Positions 1 through 8,096 of a stretch of 58,071 nt of DNA are shown here, one piece after another. The notes beneath the pieces are model-generated. The model saw only the letters and a program-made list of their open reading frames with translations. It was not told the DNA's origin and made no database searches. The translations under genes and the position numbers were made by a program. Source of the DNA: Xenophilus sp. AP218F (GTDB taxonomy: Bacteria > Pseudomonadota > Gammaproteobacteria > Burkholderiales > Chromobacteriaceae); the NCBI GenBank assembly GCA_002213445.1, contig NJIE01000012.1, forward strand, positions 1-58,071. Reading direction: 5' to 3'. Positions within the stretch are counted from its first letter, which is position 1; every line of letters starts with the position of its first letter.

Positions 1-159
1 GGCCGATGGCGCGGCCTTCTTCGCTCAGGGTTTTCAGCTGCTTCTCGACGGCGCTCTGGTTCGCGCCGACGGTGGATCGCAGCGCGGTCAAATCCTGCGC
101 GCCGGCTTTGCCCTTCAGGTCGGTTTCCACGGTGGACAGACGCGACAGGGCGGCGTTGA
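1..159. repeat. Fibre-gene direct repeat, copy matching 57154-57312
   Basis: Bases 1-159 are the same as 57154-57312 by eye. Both lie in the same reading frame of the fibre gene, so the repeat encodes a duplicated coiled-coil segment. It is the likely reason the sequence was opened here. Confidence 0.85.
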
Positions 160-1417
160 CGTCGGTCTGGTTGGCCTTGTCCTTGCCCAACTTGTCTATG
201 CCGGCCTGCAACTGCTGCACGCTGCTGGCGGAGGCCTTGCCATCCAGCCCGACCAGCGCCTGATCGGCCTTGGTGTTGGCGGCGGCGAGGCTCTGGCCGA
301 CGTCGCCGGCGGGCGCGAGGCGGGCGGTCAGCTTGCCGATTTCCTGGGCGTTGGCGGCGTCGGCGGTGGTGAGGGTGGTGATCTGCCTGTCCACCGCGGC
401 CTTGTTGGCGGCGACGGTGGCGCTTACGCCTTCGACGCTCAGACCGATGGCCTTGTCCGCGTCGGCCAGCACGGCAAGTTGCTGCTCGTTCTTGGCCTGA
501 TTGTTGGCCATCGTGGCGTTGAGGCCATCCACCACGTTCTTGACCTGCGCGCCGGATATCTGGCCAGTCAGCTTGAAGGCGTCCAGCGCCTTGATCTGGT
601 TGCTTTCCAGCTGGCCCATCACCTGGCTGGCGTCCACGGACTTGATCTGTACCGAGTTGATCAGCCCGATCAGCTTGGTGGCGTCCAGCGCCTTGATCTG
701 GGCGCTCTCCAGCAGCCCGATCAGCTTGCCGGCCTGTAGCCCTGCCAGCTGCCAGTCCTGCAGCGTGCCGGCTACCTTGGCCGCATCCAGCGCTTTGATC
801 ATTTCGCTGGTGATCTGGCCGGGGTTGTTGCGCATCTGCTCCAGGATCGGGTCGATGGTCCCGGTGCTGGCCTTCAGGCCGGCCTGGGACTGGAAACTGC
901 CGGTCACGCCGGCGCGGTAATAGCGCAGCCAGTAATAGCGGGTGGCGTTGGACCCCAGCGCATGGGTGGTGATGGCCGCCGCGGTGCGCTCCAACAGCAC
1001 CGCTTGGCTCAAGTCGTCGGCCGCCGCCACCCAGATTTCAGCTTGGCAGCCGCTGGGCGGCATGTCCCAAGACAGGATGATGCTGGTCAGCGCTCCCTCG
1101 GCGCGCAGCCCCTTTGGCGTCGGCGGCGGGGTCGCGCCGGGCAGCACCGATGAATCTATGCCCGCCTGCTCCAGCGCCTCCTGGGTGATGGACCTGGCTG
1201 GCAGCGCGGATAGATCTGGCAGCGTCATCAAAACTTCGCGCATCTTGCGCAGCAGCGGCGCAAGCGTCGGGTCGGCGGAAATCGGCACCGGCGGCAGCGC
1301 CGGGCCGCCCTGGCCGATGGCGGCTATCGAGCTGGCCAAAGGCGTGGGCGTCGCGGCCGGCGCGCCGGCGGCCACGCTTCCGGTCTGAGATAGCAGTTTG
1401 TCCAGAATGTGGTTCAT
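1..1417 (-). CDS. Tail fibre / receptor-binding protein, N-terminal part
   Basis: The gene starts at ATG 1417, which overlaps the stop of the upstream tail gene (ATGA), and is still open at base 1. The first ~200 codons are Pro/Ala-rich, followed by a fibronectin-like stretch around residues 85-160. After that comes a long series of short coiled-coil-type repeats (units of the form 'IKALDAxKLxGxI' and 'ADKAIGLSVEGVSATV'). Such repeats are typical of trimeric fibre shafts. The frame at base 1 continues into the ORF at 54200-58071 if the molecule is circular, giving a protein of about 1,762 residues. Repeat units may be missing at the junction, so the true length is uncertain. Confidence 0.75.
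   Translation of the reverse strand, partial: MNHILDKLLSQTGSVAAGAPAATPTPLASSIAAIGQGGPALPPVPISADPTLAPLLRKMREVLMTLPDLSALPARSITQEALEQAGIDSSVLPGATPPPTPKGLRAEGALTSIILSWDMPPSGCQAEIWVAAADDLSQAVLLERTAAAITTHALGSNATRYYWLRYYRAGVTGSFQSQAGLKASTGTIDPILEQMRNNPGQITSEMIKALDAAKVAGTLQDWQLAGLQAGKLIGLLESAQIKALDATKLIGLINSVQIKSVDASQVMGQLESNQIKALDAFKLTGQISGAQVKNVVDGLNATMANNQAKNEQQLAVLADADKAIGLSVEGVSATVAANKAAVDRQITTLTTADAANAQEIGKLTARLAPAGDVGQSLAAANTKADQALVGLDGKASASSVQQLQAGIDKLGKDKANQTDVNAALSRLSTVETDLKGKAGAQDLTALRSTVGANQSAVEKQLKTLSEEGRAIG
206..470. repeat. Fibre-gene direct repeat, copy matching 56726-56990 and 57961-58071
   Basis: Bases 206-470 match 56726-56990 with a few substitutions, and 208-318 match 57961-58071. 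All copies are in the same frame and encode the 'QSLAAANTKADQAL' shaft unit and the units after it. The scattered substitutions show the copies are genuine and not merely duplicated reads. Confidence 0.8.
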
Positions 1418-3030
1418 AGATCGGCCAGCTCCCTGAAGTCGTCGGCGATGCCCACCGCCAGCACCCGGCTGCGCGCCTCTACTTCCAGCCGCAACTTGCT
1501 GGCCAGCCTCGAAGGCTCGCCCACCCGGAAGCCGGCGCGGCTGGTCGCCGTGGCCGTGCGCAACAGGACATCGCCGTCGTACAGCCTGAGCGTCACCGGA
1601 TAGCTGTCTGCCAGCACCTTGGCCACCATCGGCGCGCGCGTCCGCTCGGGTATCGGCTTGCTGCGCCAGCGCGCCGCCAGCGCCGGGCCGGCGTTGAAGC
1701 GCTGGATCTTGCCGTCCGCGCCCGCCACATACACCGCATCGCGCAGGTCATCCACGAACGCCGCCGGAAAATACTGATCCAGCGGCACGAAGTCGCCGTT
1801 GATCAGATCGAAGACAAAGCCGCCGCGCTCGCCGTTCTTGTCGTAGAAACCCAGATACTGGTTCTCGAACAGCACGCCGCGCAGCGTGTCCGGGTGGTAG
1901 GCCGCCCACTGTTCGGCGGTGAGCATGCTTTCGGTCAGCACCCGCGAACCGCCGTTGCCCAGGTAACACAGTCCATCGGGCGAGGCGTAAACCGCCCCTG
2001 CGCCGTTGTGGACGATGGATGCCGCCGACACGCAAGCCTGCGCGAAGTCGGTCGGGTTCATCGCCATGCTGTCCGGCTCCGTGCCGCTGATCAGGTAGGG
2101 CGACGATTGCGTCAGCACCGCCAAACCGCCCTCGATCGGCGCCAGCCCCACCGGCTTGACGTTCACCGTCAGGCGGTACTGTTCCGGCCAGGCGTAGGGC
2201 AGCCACGGCTCGGAAAAACACACCTCCTTGCCCGACAGCCCGGCCAGCACGCCGCCGGGCAGCGCCACCAGCCCGCGCAGATCGTTGGGCGGCGGCGCGT
2301 GCCGCGCAGACGGCAGCGGCTCGGCCAGCCGGTTGCCCGGCTTGCTGTCCACATAGCTCTTGGCGCTGATCGGCAACTCCTCCACCAGCAGCATTACCCG
2401 CGTCCCGCTGGGAGTCGTCGCGGAACGGTACAGCCGGCGCGCTTGCAGCGGTCGGCCGGCGGCCGGCACGTCCGGCAGCGTCACCGTCACCGGTTGGCCC
2501 TGCTTCACTTCCACCACATTGGACGGCGCGGACGGCGCGCCCTCCTCGCCCCAGGGCGTCACCGCCGTGACTACGTAAAAGCGGGTCTCGATGTCGGCCG
2601 TGCCGCCTATGCCCGGCACGGCCTGCGGCGCGGGCGGCGTCGGCACCGCCAACGGGTAGCTGGCGACAGGCAGCAGGGTGGTGGCCGCGCCGCCGTTGCC
2701 GGTGGCCAGCGCGAAGTCGGTCACGCGCGGGACGTCCAGCCCGGTGAAGTAGGTGCGTTCGCTGCTGTCGGCCACCGGCCCCGGCACCACGTTCACGTCG
2801 CTGGGGAAGGTGAACCAGTATTTGTCCTCGTCCGGCAGCTCGCGGCCGAAACGGTAGATGGTCCTCACCCCGGCCCGGCCGGTGGCCAGCACGTCGGCGG
2901 CCTGGCGGAACGGCACCAGCGCCCCGCCCTTGGCCGCGAAGTTGCTGGCCGCGGTGGCCTTGCCCTCGGCCAGCAGCAGGTCGGAAACCAGCGGCGCGAT
3001 GCCCTTGAACTGCGTGAAGAACTGACGCAT
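1414..3030 (-). CDS. Virion tail-hub / DNA-stabilisation-type structural protein
   Basis: A 538-residue protein in the late operon, between the two adaptor-like proteins and the fibre. Residues ~145-215 look like a fibronectin type III module ('FYVVTAVTPWGEEGAPS'). The rest reads as beta-rich repeats ('LVALPGGVLAGLSG', 'VYASPDGLCYLGNGG') resembling a propeller-like tail tube or hub. Position and length fit a P22-like tail stabilisation or tubular protein, but no single diagnostic motif was seen. Its stop overlaps the fibre start (ATGA), suggesting coupled translation. Confidence 0.6.
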   Translation of the reverse strand: MRQFFTQFKGIAPLVSDLLLAEGKATAASNFAAKGGALVPFRQAADVLATGRAGVRTIYRFGRELPDEDKYWFTFPSDVNVVPGPVADSSERTYFTGLDVPRVTDFALATGNGGAATTLLPVASYPLAVPTPPAPQAVPGIGGTADIETRFYVVTAVTPWGEEGAPSAPSNVVEVKQGQPVTVTLPDVPAAGRPLQARRLYRSATTPSGTRVMLLVEELPISAKSYVDSKPGNRLAEPLPSARHAPPPNDLRGLVALPGGVLAGLSGKEVCFSEPWLPYAWPEQYRLTVNVKPVGLAPIEGGLAVLTQSSPYLISGTEPDSMAMNPTDFAQACVSAASIVHNGAGAVYASPDGLCYLGNGGSRVLTESMLTAEQWAAYHPDTLRGVLFENQYLGFYDKNGERGGFVFDLINGDFVPLDQYFPAAFVDDLRDAVYVAGADGKIQRFNAGPALAARWRSKPIPERTRAPMVAKVLADSYPVTLRLYDGDVLLRTATATSRAGFRVGEPSRLASKLRLEVEARSRVLAVGIADDFRELADL

Positions 3031-3042
3031 GCCATCGCTCCG

Positions 3043-3681
3043 TTATCGCGCCCCGGCCGCCGTGGTCGCCGGCGTAGGCGCAAAAGCCTGATCGGTTTGC
3101 GTCTTCACTCCCATCGTGTCCTTGAAGGTCTGGTAGTAAGCCGCTGCCGCGTTGGCATTGGCTGCCTCGCCGGCCTTGGAAAACGCGCGATAGACCATGT
3201 AATCGATCAGCGCGTTGGCGTAGGTGTCGGGAATTGCGATGGAGTCGCTTTCTTTCAGGCAGGGTGTCGGGGCGGTGGAATAAACCAACTCGATACCAGT
3301 ACCGGATTCCGGCCTCGGGAAGACATAGAAGTAACGTGGATAGCGCGGATCAAACACATAATGCAGGGTGTTCTTTGTCGGTACTTCCTTGTGCCAGTCT
3401 CGGTTATTGGCGTCCAGCGTGGCGCGGCTGACTTGCGTCACCGCCTGGTACATGGCATTACGCACGACGTCGATCAACGCCAATCCGCCGGCCGGCAATT
3501 CCTGGCGGCCATCTCCAGAGAGTTCCACCCATTCATTGCGGCAGCAGGCGTCAGGGCGAATCACCACAATGGCCCGCTGGCCCGCGTTCAGCCAAACCAG
3601 CAGCTCCTTGCGCGTCCAGGTGATATTGGTGGGGTCGGACAGCAGGATGCTGGCCTCGTCAATCACATCCTTGGCGATCAT
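3043..3681 (-). CDS. Phage head-tail adaptor-like protein
   Basis: A 212-residue protein. It begins with a helical region ('MIAKDVIDEASILLSD...WTRKELLVWLNAGQ') seen in adaptor proteins of podoviruses, followed by a beta-rich middle ('RYPRYFYVFPRP') and a helical C-terminus rich in Ala. It resembles the DUF6682-type adaptor family in overall pattern; this is recognition from memory, not a search. It sits directly between a second adaptor-like gene and the tail-hub gene. Confidence 0.55.
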   Translation of the reverse strand: MIAKDVIDEASILLSDPTNITWTRKELLVWLNAGQRAIVVIRPDACCRNEWVELSGDGRQELPAGGLALIDVVRNAMYQAVTQVSRATLDANNRDWHKEVPTKNTLHYVFDPRYPRYFYVFPRPESGTGIELVYSTAPTPCLKESDSIAIPDTYANALIDYMVYRAFSKAGEAANANAAAAYYQTFKDTMGVKTQTDQAFAPTPATTAAGAR

Positions 3682-3691
3682 GATGATCCTT

Positions 3692-4324
3692 TCACAGGAA
3701 TTGGGCCTTGCTGCGAACCCGGCCGCCGCCCGCGGTCAGGTCGCTCTGGGTTCTCAGCGACTCGATAGCGCTTTCGAACTGCGCCTTGTGCCAGGCGGCT
3801 TGCTGCGGGTTGGCCCACGGCTGGCCGGGTTCGTTGAACAGGTAGTAGCGCGCGCCGTGCTGGATGGCTTCGCAAACTTGGGGTTGCAGTAGAGAGGGGG
3901 GGGCTTCGCCGGTATAGCTGGGCATGAAGTAGGACAAGACAAATAGCTCGGTATCAATCGCTGGCTTCGGCGAGAGGTATATCTTCATCATGTCGCTGAT
4001 GGAGTAATACCTCGGTGATTTCCCGTCAGCCGATTCCCGCGGATGCTTCCATCTTGCGATTTTGTCGGGAATACGCTCCAGCTCCGTGCCGTCGGCCAGA
4101 GTCACTTTCAACACGCCGGCCAGAATCCCGAACGGCCACGGCCCTTCTATGTCAGCGACAGGAGATAGCGGAGAGGACCGCGCCACTGCCCAGCCGCTCC
4201 AGATCCTGGCGCGGCTGCACAGCTCTTGAGTGGCGCGCACCACCTGGCGGAATGCGACGAAATCCGGGCAGGCCGCCAGGCCTCTCGAAACTTCTTGCGC
4301 GACGCTTTGCAGCGTTACGTGCAT
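3692..4324 (-). CDS. Virion adaptor / tail-completion-like protein
   Basis: A 210-residue protein. The N-terminus ('VTLQSVAQEVSRGLAACPDFVAFRQ') is helical, and the C-terminal third ('CEAIQHGARYYLFNEPGQPWANP') resembles the region in phage connector proteins that follows a conserved helix. It follows the capsid and small accessory genes and precedes the adaptor at 3043-3681, so a connector role is inferred from position. Confidence 0.5.
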   Translation of the reverse strand: MHVTLQSVAQEVSRGLAACPDFVAFRQVVRATQELCSRARIWSGWAVARSSPLSPVADIEGPWPFGILAGVLKVTLADGTELERIPDKIARWKHPRESADGKSPRYYSISDMMKIYLSPKPAIDTELFVLSYFMPSYTGEAPPSLLQPQVCEAIQHGARYYLFNEPGQPWANPQQAAWHKAQFESAIESLRTQSDLTAGGGRVRSKAQFL

Positions 4325-4642
4325 TTAGTCCGCCTTGTCTTCCGCGCCGGCATCCGCGCCAGCGGCATCCTCCCCGCCCTCGCCCGTCTTCTCCACCGCG
4401 CCGGGCTTGGCCTTCTTGCGGCCGGTCTCCGCCGGTTTGTCGCCGTCAGCGGTCGCGGAGGTAGCCTCGGCGCGCGGGGCCAGCCGGTAGGCTTCGTGGA
4501 TGGACAGCAGCAGGCCCAGATGGTCCTCGTTCTCCACCTCGGCCACATGGCGGCCCTGGCTGTCGGGTTGGAAGTGGTAGCTCACGCCGTCCAGCTCGAT
4601 CAGCGTGCCGCCTTGGCGTTGCAGTTTGCATTCGACTTTCAT
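4325..4642 (-). CDS. Small virion-operon protein with acidic/Lys-Ala tail
   Basis: A 105-residue protein starting at ATG 4642 ('MKVECKLQRQGG'). It has an ordered N-terminal half (~60 residues) and a low-complexity, charged Ala/Asp/Lys tail. Its stop (4325) abuts the start of the next gene (4324). An upstream extension of the frame exists but lacks a Shine-Dalgarno site and lies across the neighbouring gene. The function is unknown; position suggests a capsid accessory or assembly factor. Confidence 0.6.
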   Translation of the reverse strand: MKVECKLQRQGGTLIELDGVSYHFQPDSQGRHVAEVENEDHLGLLLSIHEAYRLAPRAEATSATADGDKPAETGRKKAKPGAVEKTGEGGEDAAGADAGAEDKAD

Positions 4643-4692
4643 GCTATGGACTCCGATCAGCGGCTGCCCGGCCCGGCCGGGCAGCCTGCGGG

Positions 4693-5154
4693 TTAGGAAA
4701 CGATGGTCACGATCAGGGACACGACGGCGCCCGCTACCTGCGTCGCGGGGGCGGTGGCCACCTCGATGCCGATGGAGCGGTGCAGCGGTGCCTTGTCGAT
4801 GCGAAAGCCCGCCGGTCGGGTCATGCGCGCCACGCCGCCGGCGCGCGCCGTGGTGTCGGCGGCGAACAGCTCGCTGCCGCAGTCGCGGGTTTTCGCGCCG
4901 TCGCGCCACTCGCCGGACATCAGGCCCACATCCAGCGCCAGCGCCGGCGTCGCGTTGCTGTCGCCCTTGTCGGCCACCAGCACGGCGTCGGCGATGGTGG
5001 TGCCGGCCGGCAGGCACATGGCCTCGATGATGTCGCCGGCCTTGATCCCCGCCGGCAAGGTCACATCGATGCGCACCTGTACCGGCGCGCCTGCCGCGAA
5101 AGACATCGGCGCGACTTTGCGGCCGTTGGCGTAATCACTCTGGAAAATGGTCAT
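4693..5154 (-). CDS. Capsid-accessory (decoration-like) protein
   Basis: A 153-residue protein immediately downstream of the major capsid gene, with Shine-Dalgarno AAGGA ten bases before the ATG. It is rich in beta-strand-forming stretches ('VQVRIDVTLPAGIKAGDIIEAMCLP', written here in part). In related podoviruses the gene after the N4-gp56-type capsid often encodes a head accessory protein. Decoration is inferred from position and size only. Confidence 0.5.
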   Translation of the reverse strand: MTIFQSDYANGRKVAPMSFAAGAPVQVRIDVTLPAGIKAGDIIEAMCLPAGTTIADAVLVADKGDSNATPALALDVGLMSGEWRDGAKTRDCGSELFAADTTARAGGVARMTRPAGFRIDKAPLHRSIGIEVATAPATQVAGAVVSLIVTIVS

Positions 5155-5163
5155 GGCTGGTCC

Positions 5164-6273
5164 TTATGCGGCTTGCGGGTTGGGGTTCTTGGCGGCGGTG
5201 TCGATGGCGCACACGCCCAGGTCGCGGCCCTTGAAGCGGGTCTTCTTGAAGCCGTAGACAATGCCGCCGGTGAAGACCGGCTCGTTGCCGGCGTCCTTCA
5301 ACTCCTCGAACCAGTTGACGCGGGTTTCGCGGTTGGCCGAACCGTAGCCGATGACGCCGGCCTGGCGGCCCAGCAGCAGCGCGCGCGCCGCCTGCACCTT
5401 GCCGCTCGCGCCGTAGTCGTCGAAGCGAATGCCCCAGCGGTGCTCGTGCAGCACCACGTTCTTGATCATGCCCAGCCCGCCCTTGAAGATCGGGCTGTCC
5501 TTGCCTTGCGCCGCGGCGGAAGCCTTCTGGATTTCCAGCCAGCCGCCGATGCCGGCCTCCTGGCGCAGGTCGTGGGCTTGCCACGGGTTCATCAGCAGTA
5601 CGTAATGCGGCGCGCCGTCGATGGTGGTCGGCTGCATATTGATGCAGTCCGGATTCACTTCTTGCAGCATTTCGGCATGCACCGCCGCGCGCTCGATCAC
5701 CGCGCGCGACATCTTGTCCGCCTCGGTCAGCGAGGCCTTGGACACCGCCGCGCCGCCAAACAGGATATGGTCGGCATCCGGCGCTTCCAGCGGGTTGCCG
5801 GCGTGGCCCTGCCAGCCGGTGCCGACGATGAAATTGCCGTTGATGCCGCGCGCGCCGGACAGGTAGATGAAACGCACCTGCTCCATGTACTCGCGCCACC
5901 AGTCCTTGAGGCGGTCTTTGGCCACGCCGCGCAAATCGTGCAGAGTGCGCTTGCGGGTCATGGTGCCGCCGGCGGAAACCTGCTTGCGGTACTGGTCCAC
6001 GACCAGCTCGTCAGTCAGCAGGCGCAGGTTTTCGGCGGTGCCGTCTACGCGATCGTCGCCGGCCACGCCCTCGCCGCGAATGCGCATGGACAGGTCGAAC
6101 GACACGCGGTCGCCAGCCTCCGATTCCAGATCGGTTTTCTGCTGGATGACGGCGTTGTCGCTTGTGCCGGTGAAGCGGGTGAAATAGTCTTCGGCCAGGG
6201 TTTCCGCGCCCAGCACCTTGCTGTAGCGCTTGACTGCGCGCGGGTCGTTCAGGCCTACGATGGTTTGCGCCAT
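5164..6273 (-). CDS. Major capsid protein, N4-gp56 family
   Basis: A 369-residue protein. It carries features I recognise from the N4-gp56 (HK97-fold) capsid family: an N-terminal 'DPRAVKRYSKVLGAETLAEDYFTRF' type start (abbreviated), the 'IQQKTDLESEAGDRVSFDL' stretch near residues 44-62, and the C-terminal 'VHEHRWGIRFDDYG'-like segment. It forms the icosahedral shell. The ATG at 6273 has AGAGGA upstream, and 27 bases further up is a GGCGC-AGGA-GCGCC hairpin. It is preceded by the CsrA-like gene and the scaffold gene. Confidence 0.85.
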   Translation of the reverse strand: MAQTIVGLNDPRAVKRYSKVLGAETLAEDYFTRFTGTSDNAVIQQKTDLESEAGDRVSFDLSMRIRGEGVAGDDRVDGTAENLRLLTDELVVDQYRKQVSAGGTMTRKRTLHDLRGVAKDRLKDWWREYMEQVRFIYLSGARGINGNFIVGTGWQGHAGNPLEAPDADHILFGGAAVSKASLTEADKMSRAVIERAAVHAEMLQEVNPDCINMQPTTIDGAPHYVLLMNPWQAHDLRQEAGIGGWLEIQKASAAAQGKDSPIFKGGLGMIKNVVLHEHRWGIRFDDYGASGKVQAARALLLGRQAGVIGYGSANRETRVNWFEELKDAGNEPVFTGGIVYGFKKTRFKGRDLGVCAIDTAAKNPNPQAA

Positions 6274-6299
6274 GGATAGCGTCCTCTCTTGAAGAAAAG

Positions 6300-6313
6300 G
6301 GCGCTCCTGCGCC
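6300..6313 (-). promoter_or_regulatory. GGA-loop hairpin upstream of the capsid gene
   Basis: On the minus strand GGCGC-AGGA-GCGCC is a perfect 5-bp stem with AGGA in the loop, in the leader between the CsrA-like gene and the capsid gene. A second GGA lies in the capsid Shine-Dalgarno. GGA in a hairpin loop plus GGA in the SD is the known layout of CsrA targets. Confidence 0.5.
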
Positions 6314-6330
6314 GAACTTGAAATGCGGCC

Positions 6331-6597
6331 TTACTTCTTGCCGCGGGAAATCTTGACGTCGGCCGGCGCATGGATGCCCAGCCGCGCCCGCTTGGTGCAA
6401 TTCAGGTGGTGGAGCGTGGCGACGTGGCCGCCCAGCTCGAGCTGGAACGCCACGTCGTCGCCTACCGTCAGCTCCAGCACCGAACGGCCGTCACGCCGCC
6501 CCATGTAGGTGATCATGGCGCTGTAGGAATCAGACCGCGCCGGGTCCGCGCACAGCTCCACGCTTTGCCCAGGGGTAGACAGCTCGGTGCGAAACAT
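6331..6597 (-). CDS. CsrA-like RNA-binding protein
   Basis: An 88-residue protein. Its C-terminal ~55 residues resemble CsrA/RsmA: 'RRDGRSVLELTVGDDV' parallels the CsrA 'RRvGE-l-iGDDV' start, and 'RLGIHAPADVKISR' parallels the CsrA 'RIGvnAPkdVsvHR' ending, including the C-terminal Arg that contacts RNA in CsrA. There is a ~30-residue N-terminal extension and an insertion of about 10 residues before the last motif, so it is divergent. CsrA proteins are dimers that bind GGA in hairpin loops, often over ribosome-binding sites. The gene lies between scaffold and capsid. Alternative: an unrelated beta-rich head protein. Confidence 0.55.
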   Translation of the reverse strand: MFRTELSTPGQSVELCADPARSDSYSAMITYMGRRDGRSVLELTVGDDVAFQLELGGHVATLHHLNCTKRARLGIHAPADVKISRGKK

Positions 6598-6606
6598 CCT
6601 CTCTCC

Positions 6607-7554
6607 TTATCGTCTCAGCCAGGCATCGCGTTGCGCCGGCGTCATTTTCATCAATGCTGCCTCGGCTTCATCGCCGGTCAGGCGGTCCAGCGGATCGCTT
6701 CCGGCCGGCGTTTCGGTTTCGGCGGTCGGCACGGCCCCCAAATTGGGCGGCAATTTCGGCGCGGCCTTGGCCGGCGTGGCTTGTTCCGCCGGTTCCGCCT
6801 GAGCGTCTTTCGCCGGCTGGCCGAACTCCGCCAGCACCTGCGCGTGGGCTTTTTCCAGCACCTGGGCGTTGCTCAAGTGCGGCTCGGCCACGCCCAGCGC
6901 CCGCACCATGGAGTCCAGCGCGCCGATGCGCACCGAGTTGGGCTGGCCATTCGCAGACAGGTAGAACGCCTTGTTAGTCTGGTTGACGAAGGTGTCGCAC
7001 TGCGTGAACCAAGCCTGTTTTTCCTGCTCCAGCCGCGCTTGCGCCTGTTCTTCCGCTTCCTTGGCCCGGCGCATGTCGGCGCGCACGTCGCCGCGCTCGT
7101 CGCTCACCGCCCGGCGCTGCTGCTCGTACTCGGCGGCGGTCAGCTCGCCGTCGTCAAACGCCGCCGCCAGCTCATCCAGCCGGGCGTCCAGGGTTTTCAG
7201 CTCCTGCGCGAAGTCGCGGCCTTGCTCCTGCCCTTGCGTCGCCGCATCCGCCGCGGGCGTAGTCGCCGGTTGGGTCTGCGGTATGGTTTCATTCGGTATG
7301 GTGCCACTGTCTGCGGCGCTTGCGGGGGCGATTTGCGCGCTTTCCGCCGCCTGGCCGTCGTCAGCGCTCGCCGCCTGTTCGCCGTCGGTCTTCTGCTCCG
7401 GCTCCTCTTTGGCTTCGACGGACGCGCGGTGGATGTCGCCCAGGGTCATGTCGCTGATTTCGTCGTCGCCGAATTCGGTCTTCAGCGCTTCGACTTCGTC
7501 CGGGTTCAGCGTTTCCAGATGGGCCAGCAGGTTGTCGTCTTGCTCGATGGTCAT
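6607..7554 (-). CDS. Capsid scaffolding protein
   Basis: A 315-residue acidic protein rich in Glu, Gln and Ala, with a predicted long helix at ~115-175 ('ARLDELAAAFDDGELTAAEYEQQRRA'-type, abbreviated) and low-complexity flanks. Composition and position directly upstream of the capsid block match podoviral scaffolds, which guide procapsid assembly and are then released. Codons for residues 82-92 are written by a copy of the dispersed GGTATGG element (7278-7309). Confidence 0.65.
   Translation of the reverse strand: MTIEQDDNLLAHLETLNPDEVEALKTEFGDDEISDMTLGDIHRASVEAKEEPEQKTDGEQAASADDGQAAESAQIAPASAADSGTIPNETIPQTQPATTPAADAATQGQEQGRDFAQELKTLDARLDELAAAFDDGELTAAEYEQQRRAVSDERGDVRADMRRAKEAEEQAQARLEQEKQAWFTQCDTFVNQTNKAFYLSANGQPNSVRIGALDSMVRALGVAEPHLSNAQVLEKAHAQVLAEFGQPAKDAQAEPAEQATPAKAAPKLPPNLGAVPTAETETPAGSDPLDRLTGDEAEAALMKMTPAQRDAWLRR
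7278..7309 (+). repeat. Dispersed GGTATGG...GGTATGG-TG-CCA element, inside the scaffold gene
   Basis: Two GGTATGG half-sites 15 bp apart, followed by TGCCA. The G-rich strand is the strand opposite to the transcript. It is one of two clear copies within an open reading frame, where it encodes 'SGTIPNETIP'. Confidence 0.75.
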
Positions 7555-7598
7555 GGTATGCAGCCTTTCACGGGTTGAGGGTCAAGGTAACGATGCTG

Positions 7599-8096
7599 CT
7601 ACAGCAGCAGCTCCCAATCTTCTGCCAGAACGTCGGTCTGGCTGGCCAGCCAAGGCACGATTTTGCCGTCGGCGGTGCGCATGTCGATGTGCGGGCAGTA
7701 GTTGATTTCCGTGCCTTCAGGGTAAATGCCCAGCAGCGGCGGCCGGCTGACGTTGAAGCGGGAACCCGGCACCAAAAACAAGAACATGCCCTTGCCGTTC
7801 CAGCCCTTGCGCGCCACACGGTGGCCACGCTTCATAGCTTCGATGGCCAAACCGAAGGTCAACGCTTCAATCGGGCGGTAGGCTGCGTCGGCGGCTGCCT
7901 TCGGCGTCCAGCTGATGTAACCGCCGTGGCGCGAGTCGTTCGGCGCGCCGCCGTCGGTATACTCCACCAGATAGCCGGGGTCGTCGGCCTTCTCGCCTTC
8001 CGGCTGTTTCCAGCCGCGATACTCGTTGTATTCGCCGCGTGTCATCGGCGTCAGATTAACCAGTTTGGTGCCAAGATATCGGGCATGTTGGGTCAT
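7599..8096 (-). CDS. Tad2-like (DUF2829) protein, putative anti-Thoeris factor
   Basis: A 165-residue protein in two parts. Residues ~1-75 ('MTRGEYNEYRGW...GYLVEYTDGG...GYISWTPK') form a domain often fused to the second in phages. Residues ~78-165 match the DUF2829 pattern: 'TFGLAIEAMKRGHRVARKGWNGKG', 'MFLFLVPGS', 'HIDMRTADG', 'WLASQTDVLAEDWELL' (shortened). Known Tad2 proteins of this family bind the Thoeris cyclic ADP-ribose signal and block abortive defence. The start overlaps the portal stop (ATGA). The fold is clear; the anti-defence role here is inference. Confidence 0.75.
   Translation of the reverse strand: MTQHARYLGTKLVNLTPMTRGEYNEYRGWKQPEGEKADDPGYLVEYTDGGAPNDSRHGGYISWTPKAAADAAYRPIEALTFGLAIEAMKRGHRVARKGWNGKGMFLFLVPGSRFNVSRPPLLGIYPEGTEINYCPHIDMRTADGKIVPWLASQTDVLAEDWELLL

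Noticed and set aside
1894-3768. 624-codon plus-strand ORF over the tail-hub gene
   Set aside because: Arg/His/Gly-rich shadow of the minus-strand virion genes, with no start signals.
8063-8076. TTTGGTGCCAAG inside the Tad2-like gene, like the dispersed element
   Set aside because: Only the core matches, it lies in codons for 'LGTKL', and has no extra half-sites; probably chance.
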